NCBI RefSeq assembly: GCF_005239225.2 | Contig: NC_133289.1 | Span: 15,484,889 to 15,548,888, forward strand | Length of the DNA: 64,000 nucleotides | Reading direction: 5' to 3' | Origin: Populus alba | Taxonomy: Eukaryota; Streptophyta; Magnoliopsida; Malpighiales; Salicaceae | Part shown: in pieces, positions 1-10,488 of the stretch | How positions within the stretch are numbered: the first letter of the stretch is position 1 | How the letters are laid out: every line of letters starts with the position of its first letter | Translations under genes and position numbers: made by a program | The notes under the pieces: generated by a model | Database searches by the model: none | What the model was told of the DNA's origin: nothing | Seen by the model: the letters and a program-made list of their open reading frames with translations, nothing else

Positions 1-3000
1 GGTTGATTTAGATAGTGCTTTCACTTAGTTATGACACATGTGGTCGAGACATGTAAATGAAATAGGAATGATAGAGCCAAGAAAATAAGATTTGTTGTAT
101 GGTCAGAAAATAAATGAATTAGATTTATATAAGCATTATATTGATGGTAAATGGTGCAGGGTGAAATTAGTGTGACTATTCATCATACCAAGGGTATAGT
201 GGATTATGTTCATTATGATCTTTAGAGTCCATCTTGTATTATGTCAAAAGGTGAAGTATAATATCTTGATATTTATTTATGATTGTTTTAGGAAGGTTTG
301 AGTTTATTTTTAAAAGAAAATGAGTGATGTATTTATCACCTTCAAGTAGTGTAAAACCTTAATTAAGAAGCAATGTAAAGCCTTGTTATTTAGTTGTTAG
401 TTGGTGCATGTTTCTTGATAATGCTTTTATTTCTTAAAGAAGTAAAAAAAAAGGATCAAGTTTATAAATCCTAAATCGAGTTTAAATAGCATGATATGTC
501 ATTCATATAATGTGAGATTGAGATTGTTTGGCTTTAGGGTATGTTGGGAGAATTGTGTATTTCTCAACTTATTCCAACTCTTTTTTTTTTCTTTTTTTTA
601 TGATAACACTAATGATTTTCAAATTGTTGTTAATCCAATTTTTTTTATTAGCACACTAAACATATTAAAGTATATTGTCATTCTATTCTTGAACCACTTG
701 ACCAGCATGTGATTACTTTCCTTTAGATTTCCACTAAGTTTTAAATAGCTAATGTGTTTATCAATGTTTTATATCATCATCGACATCAATTCTTGGTTAA
801 TAAATTAATGCTTCGTGATCCATCAACATCAATTTAAAAAGGGATAACTATAATATCTTGATTAATTGATGTGAAATTATTTGATAAAAAGAGCTTAATT
901 TAGGGAGATTGATTAATAGAAAATTATAATTATGGTCTAGAAATAATTGTAAGATGCATTATGTTGACATTTTACTATTTAAAAAGAAGATATCCTCTAT
1001 TGAAAAGCATTCAAACTATTTTGACAAGTTCGATGAATTCTACTAGAATGAAGGAATTACTAGGCATCACACCATCAGGAATACACTGTCACAAATTAGG
1101 GTTATATAACATATGAATAGGATACTATTGGAAAGAGCATGTTTTAACTTTCACATACTAGATGATCAATGAACTTTTAGGCTAAACAATTCACATGGAT
1201 TGTTATATGATAAATAAATCTTTATTAACTATTTAAAGCTGAAGACTTCATATGAGTTATGGTCTAATTCTTTTATTGATTACTCTAAATTAAAAGTATT
1301 TAGTTGTTCTACTTATACTCATGTTAAGAAAGATAAACTTGGGCTAAGAGCGAGGAAATGTATATCCGTAGGCTATGTATCTGTAAAAAATTTCTTCATA
1401 TTAGTACTCACAATAACTGCTCTTGTCATTAATCTTAGTAGTAAATATGGTATTGTACTCATCCTTGTAACCATACATTCTTGTAGATCTCTATTTGAAA
1501 ACATCTCTAGTAAAACTGCTCTTATTGTATGTTTCTTGCATATAATCCCTAATATGCTTGTCCATAATGTTGTTCTATATATTGGTTTTGTAAGTGATGA
1601 AACTATGAAAAACTCTAGACTTACCATCCATTGAAGTATACAATTATGTGGGACAAAGTTATCATTTAGGAAAACAACACATGTTGCCATTCTTTAATTT
1701 TGTAACATGGAGAGCTAAGAAGAAGTCACATCTAATTCAATCAAATCTGTATAGGCTTTAAGAACACTATATTTAGATAGAAGTATTTATTACTTTTCAT
1801 TAATGATTGTATATGAATGACAAGAATTTACCTTTCAAAATAAAAATTTGATATGTTTGGAGTCTTTAAAAGCTTTAAACAACTTAAAGCTTTTAAAACT
1901 GATAATAACAATGAGCATTCCTCTACAGAATTTGATGGTTTTTATGTTGATATTGAAATATAATATTAGTGCACTATAAGCTATCTCCTTAACATGATGG
2001 GGTTGTAGAGAAGGAAGCAAGACAATCATGAAGATGACAAGATATTTGTTGGTTAAGAAGAAGATACCTAAAAGTCTTTAGGATGGGGCCATAAAAATAA
2101 TTGTGTATTTGTTTAACATGTTGCCAATTAAAGTAGTAAAAGATAAGACTTAGATTGAATCTTGGAATGGAATGGAACCAACACTTAAATATATAAGGGT
2201 GTTTGGTTGCATTTGTTTTGACTATATACCTAAAGAGAGGAGTAAGCTTGATGAAAAGATATATATATATATATATTATATATATAATATATATATATAT
2301 TATATATAATATATATATATATATTATATATATATATATATATATAATATATATTATATATATATATGGAATAATAGTCAACCAAGGGTTACAAACTTTA
2401 TAACTCGAGAACTAAAAATATTTTCATTAGTAGAGATATAGTATTTGATAAAGAAGCCACCTAGAATTGGGGAAAATAGAATTTAAAATGAGTTTAGACT
2501 TTTAAGATTGAAGATAATTATATAGAAATTGAAGTTTTTTTATGATAAACAAGTGATTGATGATGATAATGATTATGGATTTGCAATGAGAGGTACTAGG
2601 CTTTTTTATGAAATTTATCATATATATAGCAATGTTATGTTGGAAACAATAACCTATAAAAAGGCAAGTAAACATGAAGGCTAAAGAGCAATGCAAGAAG
2701 AAATTTATATGATTGAGAAGAAATATACTTGGGAGCATGTAGATAAACCTGAAAATAAGACTTGGGTTTACAAGGATAATACGAGTCTTGATGGATCTGC
2801 ACTAAAGTTCAAAGTAAGATTGATTATTAAGGGATGTTCTCATATACTTGGAATTGATTGCACCGACACCTTTGCAATTATGACAAAGTTAGACATTGTA
2901 AGACTTTTTATTACACTTGTAGCTTAAAGGAGAAAGGGAATTCTACACTTAAATGTTAAGTCTGTGTTCTTTTTTTTTTAACAATTGGATTGAGGAAAAA

Positions 3001-3030
3001 ATTTATATTACTCAACTTAAAGGTTTGAAG
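1..3030 (+). mobile_element. Decayed Ty1/Copia pol (Tnt1/Tork-like), left-truncated by window
   Basis: Conceptual plus-strand translation, with many stops and frameshifts, gives Copia pol blocks in the right order. The GAG-pre-integrase zinc region is at about 30-190. The integrase start is at about 185-350 (similar to GILDYIHSDLWGP). The later integrase, a remnant of the HHTV..TPQQNGVAERMNRTLLERAR type, is at about 1030-1400. A reverse-transcriptase start is at 2691-3030, with WEHV..., WVYK and the residue pattern before EEIYM. About 600 bases at 360-990 have no pol similarity and probably represent an insertion or decay. No LTR is visible, because the 5' end lies outside the window and no 3' LTR was found. 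The element is certainly non-functional. Confidence 0.7.
2262..2367. repeat. AT-rich microsatellite inside the decayed Copia
   Basis: Interrupted (AT)n of about 105 bp. It creates long artificial open frames on both strands (poly Tyr/Ile), which are not genes. Confidence 0.9.
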
Positions 3031-4082
3031 TTTAATGAAATGAAAAATATTCTAGGAATTGCTTCCAAAAGGTTCAAGGAGCAGTTTTGAACATTGAACC
3101 TTTTTTAAAGATGAATAAATTTGGTTGAACATTGAATGTTTTTGGAAAGATGAATAAATTTATAATGTAGACAAAAGCATAAACAAGAAGACAAAAGAAT
3201 AAAAAGACAGAGTATTAGGCCAAAATAAGGTTATATCAGAGAAATCCTAAGTGTAGTTTTATTTATGACAATAAAGTCTACTGAGTTTGTTGTTTCTAAG
3301 AGGTTTACAAGTATTTCAATAGGTCTAAAACTGATCTTAATAGGGAAGAAAATCATAATCCTTAAACAAAAGTGAAAATTAACAGGAAAAAAAAAAACAT
3401 AACATAAAATTCAGAAAAATAATAAAAGTGGCTCAAATAGCATAATTGGAGTATAATTTGAAGGTCTTTGAAGCTTTTACAGAACTTCATGTCAAGAAAC
3501 TTATAAAAAAACTTAAATCCGATCCAATAGTCAAATCAAAAGTTTTAACCTTTGATGCCACTTTGTTAGGATAGCATGATTATACCTTTTCTTGAGCCTA
3601 GCTCTCTCTTATTGGTTCATAAACACATTTGATAGACTATCTATATGATTCTTTGGTGACATGTTCTCATCAAAATATAACAGATCATCACTCGACTTCT
3701 TAAAATCTTTATTTTCTACTAACCCAACTACATGAAAGATGAAAAAAAAATCTATGAAAGATGAATGGATTTTGCTTAAATAAATTCACTAATAGGTAAA
3801 AGACTTTAAATTTCTTTTAGACCATACATGAATTAGCTTTCAATAATTTTATGATTAAAAAGAATTGTCTTCCTCCAGGTACCTCTCCCTCTTTTAAATG
3901 CGTTAGAAGCCTTAACAATTAATTGCTTTCAAAACTTACAATTAAAGATTTCAACAAGAGAAACAAAGTCCTGCTTAATGTTTGGATCTGCTTCAAATAA
4001 AAATGAAAGGAGCAAATGTAAACCAAGCTTGGAAATCAAAATCAAAATAAAATTATAGGTAGAAACATTGAACTCAGCATCG
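3031..4082. other. Intergenic stretch, no gene seen
   Basis: AT-rich sequence between two Copia remnants. I see no coding similarity, no RNA gene and no convincing terminal repeats. It may include decayed 3' sequence of the left-hand Copia element. Confidence 0.5.
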
Positions 4083-4298
4083 TGTCTATTTATAGAAACT
4101 CAGCAATATAAGGTAAGTCCAATCAATTACATGTATTATAAAGAGAATGTCAATTAATCATTCTAACTGAGGAATGACGTTGCTTGTGATTATGAGACTT
4201 CCAAGGCTGATGTAGTGGAATCAATAGATTGCATGGGACTGACAGATTTGATAGGATCTACTGGTGTAATATGCTCTGCTAGTGTAATTTTCTCTTTA
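4083..4298 (-). repeat. 3' LTR (partial) of the 4083-9646 Copia element
   Basis: Direct repeat of 9430-9646, immediately next to the polypurine tract at 4299-4308. The distal ~130 bp expected from the 5' LTR is missing or unrecognisable. Confidence 0.72.
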
Positions 4299-4815
4299 CC
4301 CCCCTTAAGTGGAATGGAGCAACGCGAAGATTGAGCTTGGATTTAAGAAGAGATAACAAATTGCGACTCAGGCCTTTGGTGAATATGTCTGCAAGTTGAT
4401 GAGAGGAGGGAATATAGAACGTATGGAGAGATTTGTGAGCAACTAATTCACGAACAAAGTGATAGTCAATCTCAATATGCCGAGTGCAAGCATAGAAAAT
4501 GGGATTGGTAACCATATGGATAACAGAGAGATTATTGACATAGATGCAAGGAGCAGTCTAAAGAGGGATACCAAGTTCTCGAAATAAGAATCCAAACCAA
4601 AGGATTTCAGCAGCCGTGTGGACAAGAGCACGATATTCAGCTTTAGTGCTAGAATGAGAAATAGTATATTGTTTCTTAACAGTCCATGTAAGAAGATTGG
4701 GGTCAAAAAATATACAAGCACCAGTGGTAGACCATCGATCATCTATAGAGCCAGCCCAATCAGCATTAGAAAAACTGCGTAAAGTGAAGTCATCAAACTG
4801 GTGAAACACTAGACC
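4279..4815 (-). pseudogene. Copia RNase H
   Basis: The frame 4558-4809 carries the Copia RNase H region (SNADWAGSIDDRWSTTG, HSSTKAEYRAL). After a stop or frameshift it continues at 4279-4515 (HIEIDYHFVRE, QLADIFTKGL). The 3' end overlaps the polypurine tract and touches the 3' LTR. RNase H removes the RNA strand during reverse transcription. Confidence 0.8.
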
Positions 4816-5049
4816 TTGCTCAACTATACCCTTAATATACCGAAGAATGCGCTTGACAACCTGAAGATGGGAAGAACGAGGGTTGTGTATGAACTAACAC
4901 ACTTGATTGACAATAAATAAAATATCAGGTCGCGATAGAGTAAGATATCAGAGGCCACCCACCATGCTGCAATAGGTAGAGGGATCAGACAAGGGATCTC
5001 CATCCAAACAAGACAATCGAGTGTCAGAAGGTAACGGTGTAGGATATGG

Positions 5050-6264
5050 TTTACAATCAGTCATATTAAACTATTGCAATAAATCAACTGCATATCTAGT
5101 TTGAGAGAGGAATAAATGATTAGTAAATCATGTAATTTCCATGCCAAGGAAAAAATTAAGCTCACCCAGTCGGTGACTATCAAAGGTGAAGCACAATTGA
5201 TCAAGAAACCAGTGGACATGTTGGAGTTCAAACCTGGTGACAATGATATCATCCACATAGATAAGGACATAGATTGTGCAGGAAAAGGAACGATGAATGA
5301 AGAGCGATGCATCAAATTGACTATGAGCAAATCCTTGAGCAAGGAGAATTGCATTGAGACATTGGAACCAAGCTCTGTGAGCCTGCTTAAGGCCATAAAA
5401 AGCCTTATAGAGTTGACATACATCCTAAAGATGGGAAGAATCATGAAAGCCAGGGGGTTGTTTCATGTACACCGCTTCTTTCAAGTAGCCATTCAAGAAC
5501 GCATTTTGAACATCAAGTTGTTGAAGGGACCAGTTAGAAGACACGACCACAGACAAGATAATATGAATGGTGGCTGGTTTCACTACCGAGCTAAAGGTCT
5601 CTGTATAATCAAATCTTTCCTGTTGATTAAAGCCTTTAGAGACAAGACGAGCCTTGTAGCGATCAACAGAGCCATCAACTTTCTGTTTTACTTTGAAGAC
5701 ACATTTGCAGCTAACAATATTCATTTGAGATGAGGTGGGAACCAAATACCATGTTTGATTCTTCATGACGACATCATATTCATTCTGTATGGCAGCTTGC
5801 CAGTGACTGTATTTGGAAGCCTGGGTGAAACTCGTTGGTTCAAAGGATATGGGATAAAAAAAAACGATAGAGAGAGCATGGGGTAAAGGGTGTGGGTTGG
5901 TGTGGGAGTAGAGGGGTTTCAGTTCAGGACCAAAGGGAATGATGGTCTTGAGACTCTTAAATATTTTAGGAGGGTTTGGTGTAGCAGAAGAGTTAGGGAG
6001 GAGAGATAGGTCAAAAGGGGAAGGAGGAGGCGTTGACATAGGTGAGGGGGTTTTGGTGTTGATGACAGATGTAGGGTTTGTAAAGCTGGATGGTAGCGAG
6101 GGAGATAGAAAAGGTGATAGGGGTTTGTTGGATTGGAAAATAGGGGAAGGAACGACTGTTATTGGATTAGGGGAGAGGTTATGTGTGGATAGATTGTGTG
6201 GGGGAAAGTTATGGTGGGCTGGCAAAAGGAGTGATTGATGAAGAGTTAAGTATAATGGGGGCAA
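5050..6264 (-). pseudogene. Copia reverse transcriptase
   Basis: The frame 5425-6264 begins with a Pro/Ser-rich linker. It then gives the RT_2 domain (WQAAIQNEYDVVMKNQTW, RYKARLVSKGF, QLDVQNAFLNG). A frameshift near 5430 follows. The catalytic YVDD motif is readable at about 5240-5260 in another frame. This enzyme copies the element's RNA into DNA. The plus-strand frame at 5116-5733 is only the complement of this domain. Confidence 0.8.
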
Positions 6265-6276
6265 AATGAGTTGGAC

Positions 6277-7384
6277 CTATAGAATTGTTGGTTTATTGAG
6301 AGGACAGACCGGGCACAATATCAAAGTGAGCAGTAGGTTTGGATTGGGCAATTGGTGTAGGCTAAGGTTGTTGGTAGGGGAAGCTTGCCTCATCAAAAAC
6401 CACATTCCGAGATATATAAATCCGGCCTGAAACAAGATCAAGACAGTAATAGCCTTTGTAATGATCATCATAGCCAATAAATACACATGGAACAGATTTA
6501 AAGGATAATTTATGCCTCTTGTATGGGTCTGTATGAGGGAAGCAGGCACAACCATAACTTTTGAGAAATGCATAATCTGGTGTGCATTGAAGTAATTTCT
6601 CATAAGGAGATATGTGATCAAGCTTGGGAGTTGGTAGATGATTAATAAGAAAAACAGCAGTAGAGAAGGCTTCAACCCAAAAGCTGTGGGGCAAGCATGA
6701 TTGGGCCAACAAACAGAGTCGCATTGCAACAATATGTCAATGTTTCCTTTCCACCACTCCATTTTGTTGAGTGTATGGATATGAGATCTAATGAGATATT
6801 CCAAAATCACGTAAAAATATCAGAAATAATTTCCTAGTAAATTCATCTCCACCATCAACCTGCAGTTGTTTGATGTGAGAGTTAAACTAATTTTCCACCA
6901 ATTTTTTGAAGTGAATAAATGTAGTAAGAACTTCTGATTTCTTAGCCAATGGATATAACCAAGTAAATCGAGTATTATCATTGATAATAAAGAAATAATA
7001 ACGATAACCAAAATTTAAGGAGATTAGTGTAGGACCCTATAAATCAAGATGTAAAAGTGCTAATGGAAATTGAGCATGGGACTGTCTGTCTTCAAATCGC
7101 AATCGACAAGATTTTCCCAACAGGCAAATATGACAATTTTTATTGGAGACAATTACACCATCAAGTGGTAAGTGGTACTTATTTAACAATGTAGTAAAAA
7201 CTGAATGAGATTGGTGTCCAAGTCTGGTATGCCATGCTTCTTGTGTTGTACGCTTTTTATAACAGGCAATTTGATGAGCAATAAAAGGGGATGTCTGAAT
7301 ATGATAGAGGCCATCGAAACTACTGCAAGTAAAGAGTACCTTCTTTGTTTTGTTATCCTTTATATAAAAACCATTAGCATCCAT
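6277..7384 (-). pseudogene. Copia GAG-pre-integrase and integrase
   Basis: Residues encoded at 7037-7384 form the GAG-pre-integrase domain: WHTRLGH, then CHICLLGKSCR, giving the HHCC zinc site of integrase. After a decayed catalytic core (6820-7036), the C-terminal part of integrase is readable at 6362-6724 (SFWVEAFSTAVFLINHLP and the GYDDHYKGYYCLD block). Integrase inserts the cDNA copy into the host chromosome. The catalytic core is broken by stops, so the enzyme would not be made. Confidence 0.78.
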
Positions 7385-7639
7385 CTTAAACTAACAATCA
7401 TTATCACACCAAAAACAACAGATAGAGATCAAGTTTTTGCAGATAGCAGGCACACACAAAACTTCATTAAGATTTAATGATTTGTGCAACCCGGTCAATT
7501 ATGTATTGCTAATATGAGTTATTGCTAATTGATTGTCATTTCCAACAATAATTTTATTGTTAGCATAATAATATACTTGTGTAAGGATGAGCATCAAGAA
7601 GAGAGGTGGCGTTGGCTATCATGTGGTGAGTAGCACCTG

Positions 7640-8219
7640 AATCAAGACACCAATTGATATTTGCCACATCAGCAGTAGGAGAAGAAGAGGTGGTAAAGTT
7701 TTCTGCCATGTATGCATAAGGTCTACGGTCAGGACAAAACCGAGCTATGTGCCCTGGCTTATCACATGGAAAACAAATGACTTCACTGCGTTGGGTATTT
7801 GAGAATTTGCTTTAAGGTGTTGGAAGAAGAGGAGGGTGCCCATCAAAGAGAGTTGTAGGAGAAGGGGTGATGACAACAAATTATAGGTCGCGAGGGTGAG
7901 AGTGACGATCTGGAAACCAAGCCCCTTAAGTCGGCTCTCAATGCCCTGTTTGCCTCGATCCACTCCCTTGATTCCAATTCCTGCCACGATTGCGTCCTCT
8001 TCCAAATCCGTGATGAGAATTGTGATTGTGACTAGGTATGTTTGAGTTGAAAGGGCGCTAGTTGGACACACGGTCAGCAGCCATAGCAACTCTTGAAGTC
8101 AAGGTAAAAGACATATGTTTCTATAAATGCTCTTCTCTTAGAGCTAGATCATGGAATTGATCAAACTCAATATCGAGATGCAGGTGAAGTGTTGTGGCTA
8201 GATCTTTGTATTCAAGACC
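7640..8219 (-). pseudogene. Copia gag C-terminus with zinc knuckle, and protease start
   Basis: Minus-strand translation gives the CCHC nucleic-acid-binding knuckle CFPCDKPGHIARFC at about 7740-7785 (spacing C-x2-C-x4-H-x4-C). It is followed by the aspartic protease signature CLDSGATHHM near 7640-7660. The zinc knuckle packages the element's RNA and the protease matures the polyprotein. The frames are interrupted between the TRIM and the knuckle. The longer open frame at 7745-8089 is a different register and not the true protein. Confidence 0.7.
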
Positions 8220-8224
8220 AAGTC

Positions 8225-8669
8225 TGTAATAGCCCGGCCTAACATGCTGAATATTGTCCGTTTTGGGCCTTACTGCCCTCACGGTTTTGTTCCTGGTGAC
8301 ACGAGCTCATTTCTTAGTCTGACGCCCCAAAACGCGTTCAACATGTTAGCACCAGCACTACTAATAAGGCTCGCAACACATCCCTCACCCGCCGATGTGG
8401 GATCTTACAATCCACCCCCCTTAAGGAGCCCGACGACCCCGTCGGCACAACCGAACAGCCAGTGAGGTCGGCTCTGATACCAAATGTAATAGCCCGGCCC
8501 AACATGCTGAATATTGTCCGCTTTGGGCCTTACCGCCCTCACGGTGTTGTTCCTGGTGAAGCGAGCCCATTTCTTAGCCTGACGCCCCAAAACACGTTCA
8601 ACATGTTAGCACCAGCACTACTAATAAGGCCAGCAACACATCCCTCACCCGCCGATGTGGGATCTTACA
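8225..8669 (-). mobile_element. TRIM element (terminal-repeat retrotransposon in miniature), complete
   Basis: Two 185-bp direct terminal repeats (8225-8409 and 8485-8669) begin TGTAATAGCC and end GATCTTACA on the plus strand. They flank a 75-bp interior. On the minus strand the interior starts with the tRNA-iMet primer-binding site TGGTATCAGAGC (complement of 8471-8482) and ends with a polypurine tract (TTAAGGGGGGTGG). There is no coding capacity, as is typical of TRIMs mobilised in trans. A perfect 5-bp target duplication AAGTC lies at 8220-8224 and 8670-8674. The LTRs differ at about 11 of 185 sites, mostly C/T and G/A changes. The minus-strand LTR start TGTAAGATCCCACAT is a well-known plant TRIM start. 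Confidence 0.95.
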
Positions 8670-8679
8670 AAGTCCATCC

Positions 8680-9284
8680 AAAACATAACTGATGAGTTCA
8701 TCATCGTCCATGGTTGCACCAAATTGGATGAGAGAATCAAAGAGTGATTAGGCATAATTGAGATAATCAACCATTGTGGTGTTATTGTCCTTCTAGAGAG
8801 TTTAAATTTGGTCTCGAAGAATCCATACACGGGTGCTAGCAAGAGGTGAAAGACGCTTGAACATCATGGTCCAGGCTTGATGAGTAGTGGTACATGGGAT
8901 GAGAAGTGTTTTGATGGAAGAGGAGGAAGCTGTTTTGATCCAACTCAGGACCAATTTATCTTTTGCTAACTCTGGGTGCACAGAACCATCTTCTTGCACT
9001 TTTGGTGGTTCTATGTTATTCTTGACAACTGCTATAAGGTCGTGCATCTTTAGTATATCTTCAAATTGGGATTTCCAACTCAGGTAGATGGTGCGATCCA
9101 TAGGGATAGTGAACAAGGATGAGATATTAAAGGAGGTGGGCAAGGAATAGGATGCGAATGAAGGTGAGGAAAGTTTTGACATTTCAGAAATCAGTTTTGA
9201 CATATCAAGATTGTTTGATTCTCCAAATTTAGGTGTGTTGGCCATTGGTTTGGATATGATTGATATTTTGAGGGTTAGTTCCAA
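8680..9284 (-). pseudogene. Copia gag, N-terminal part
   Basis: The open frame 8802-9284 starts near the 5' LTR and encodes an N-terminal gag region (LSWKSQFEDILKMHDL, later TTHQAWTMMFKRLSP). This matches the retrotransposon gag/UBN2-type organisation, in which gag forms the virus-like particle around the element's RNA. The reading shifts frame near 8800 and continues at 8680-8800 to the TRIM insertion at 8669. After the TRIM, gag-like sequence resumes in a compatible frame at about 8220 (EYKDLATTL-type residues). Stops downstream and the insertion make this a pseudogene. Confidence 0.7.
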
Positions 9285-9300
9285 AGAGCTTTGATACCAT

Positions 9301-9646
9301 ATAAGAAAATAAACTCAAGGGAAGAGAAAGGGATGGGAATAGAGATATTGAGAATAATTGCCACACTCAAGGTGCCGTTCAATTCTATTGTCTGGAGTAT
9401 AAATGTTGGTACATGAGTTAGACTTTCTCAAGTCTATTTACAGAAACTCAGCTATATAATGTAAATCCAGTCAATTACATGTATTACAAAGGGAATGTCA
9501 ATTAATCATTCTAATTGAGAAATGTCGTTGCTTGTGATTAGAAGACTTCCAAGGCTGATGTAGTGGAATCAACAGAATGTATATGACTGATAGATTTGAT
9601 AGGATGTGCTATTGTAATGTGCTCTGCTGATATAATATTCTCTTTA
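9301..9646 (-). repeat. 5' LTR of the 4083-9646 Copia element
   Basis: The part 9430-9646 aligns with 4083-4298; both share blocks such as aatcattcta and cttccaaggctgatgtagtg. The low-coordinate end abuts the primer-binding site at about 9286-9299. Confidence 0.75.
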
Positions 9647-10488
9647 TGCATGAGGTTATGGTAATAAAAAAATGGTATATAATTTGCTTGTTTCTTGGTC
9701 AGGCTGATAACTGCTTTCAAGTTGTATACATCTAAAAATACATATATTAATCTCACTCAAAGAAGGAAATAAGGACAACGAACCGTTTCACATTCAGGAT
9801 CTTAATGCGCCACTACTTAACTCGAAAGCATTATATCAAGAAACCCCAACATCCATAACCTTTCTTTCAACTTCTGTAAACTGGCCCCCCTATCTATTAT
9901 TCCACACAATTTAGCTACATGCATATAAATCAGGGACATGACTAATGCAATCTTTGGCATGATTAATGCTGCTGCAGTAACAACTGCTAGGACTGGTTTC
10001 ACTGCCTCCAGCATATGTAATATTGGGATCTGATTCGCCATTTACTTGTTGCCTTGTATCTTAGGATTCTACACTTGCGTTCTGTAATAAAACATAATCA
10101 ATACTAAAGAGACCGGCTTATTCTATGTGCTGACCTGCTTATAATATTTGTTGAAAGCTCTATATGAATCTTCAATGGTCTTAACTATAAGAACTCATTT
10201 CTAAGGCGATGATTTATTAGGTTCCAGTTTAGAAACAACGAATTGCATGTTGACCTTCTTAAGAAGGAGAGAAGAACATTGTAATGAGAATGAAACTTTG
10301 TTATAAATATATCTAAACAGGGAGTGCTTTTAATGGCCTGGCTCATACATTCAGTGTGTGAAATTGGTCATTACTTCTTCTTTTTTCCTAATCAAGAACA
10401 GGGCCAGTTAGCGATAACTTCAGTTTTGATACTATAATGCAATTTCTCTTCTTCAGGCAAACAAGTTATACTAAGATCTTTGCTCCCT
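9647..10488. other. Downstream flank of the MATE gene; unassigned 74-codon ORF
   Basis: Sequence between the Copia 5' LTR and the MATE stop codon. It probably includes the 3' UTR of the MATE gene. A minus-strand open frame (9817-10041) would encode a hydrophobic 74-aa peptide. I do not recognise it, and it has no supporting splice context, so I do not call it a gene. Confidence 0.4.

Larger units (their letters stand above)
4083..9646 (-). mobile_element. Ty1/Copia retrotransposon (RE1/Retrofit-like), decayed, with nested TRIM
   Basis: A minus-strand element of about 5.6 kb. The 5' LTR is at about 9301-9646 and the matching 3' LTR at about 4083-4298. The primer-binding site, complementary to initiator methionine tRNA (minus-strand TGGTATCAAAGC), lies beside the 5' LTR at about 9286-9299. 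A polypurine tract (minus-strand TTAAGGGGGG) sits at 4299-4308 beside the 3' LTR. Between them the Copia order is intact: gag, zinc knuckle, protease, integrase, reverse transcriptase, RNase H. Frames are broken in several places, and a TRIM element interrupts gag. The two LTRs differ visibly and the outer ~130 bp of the 3' LTR is not recognisable, so the insertion is old. No clear 5-bp target duplication was found. Confidence 0.88.

Noticed and set aside
1989..2403. Open frames rich in Tyr/Ile on both strands
   Set aside because: They are created by the AT microsatellite at 2262-2367.
5116..5733. 205-aa plus-strand open frame
   Set aside because: It is the complement of the Copia reverse transcriptase on the minus strand.
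9817..10041. 74-aa hydrophobic minus-strand frame, with a faint resemblance to a WAT1-type N-terminus
   Set aside because: The resemblance covers only about a dozen residues and there are no exons around it, so it is not called a gene.
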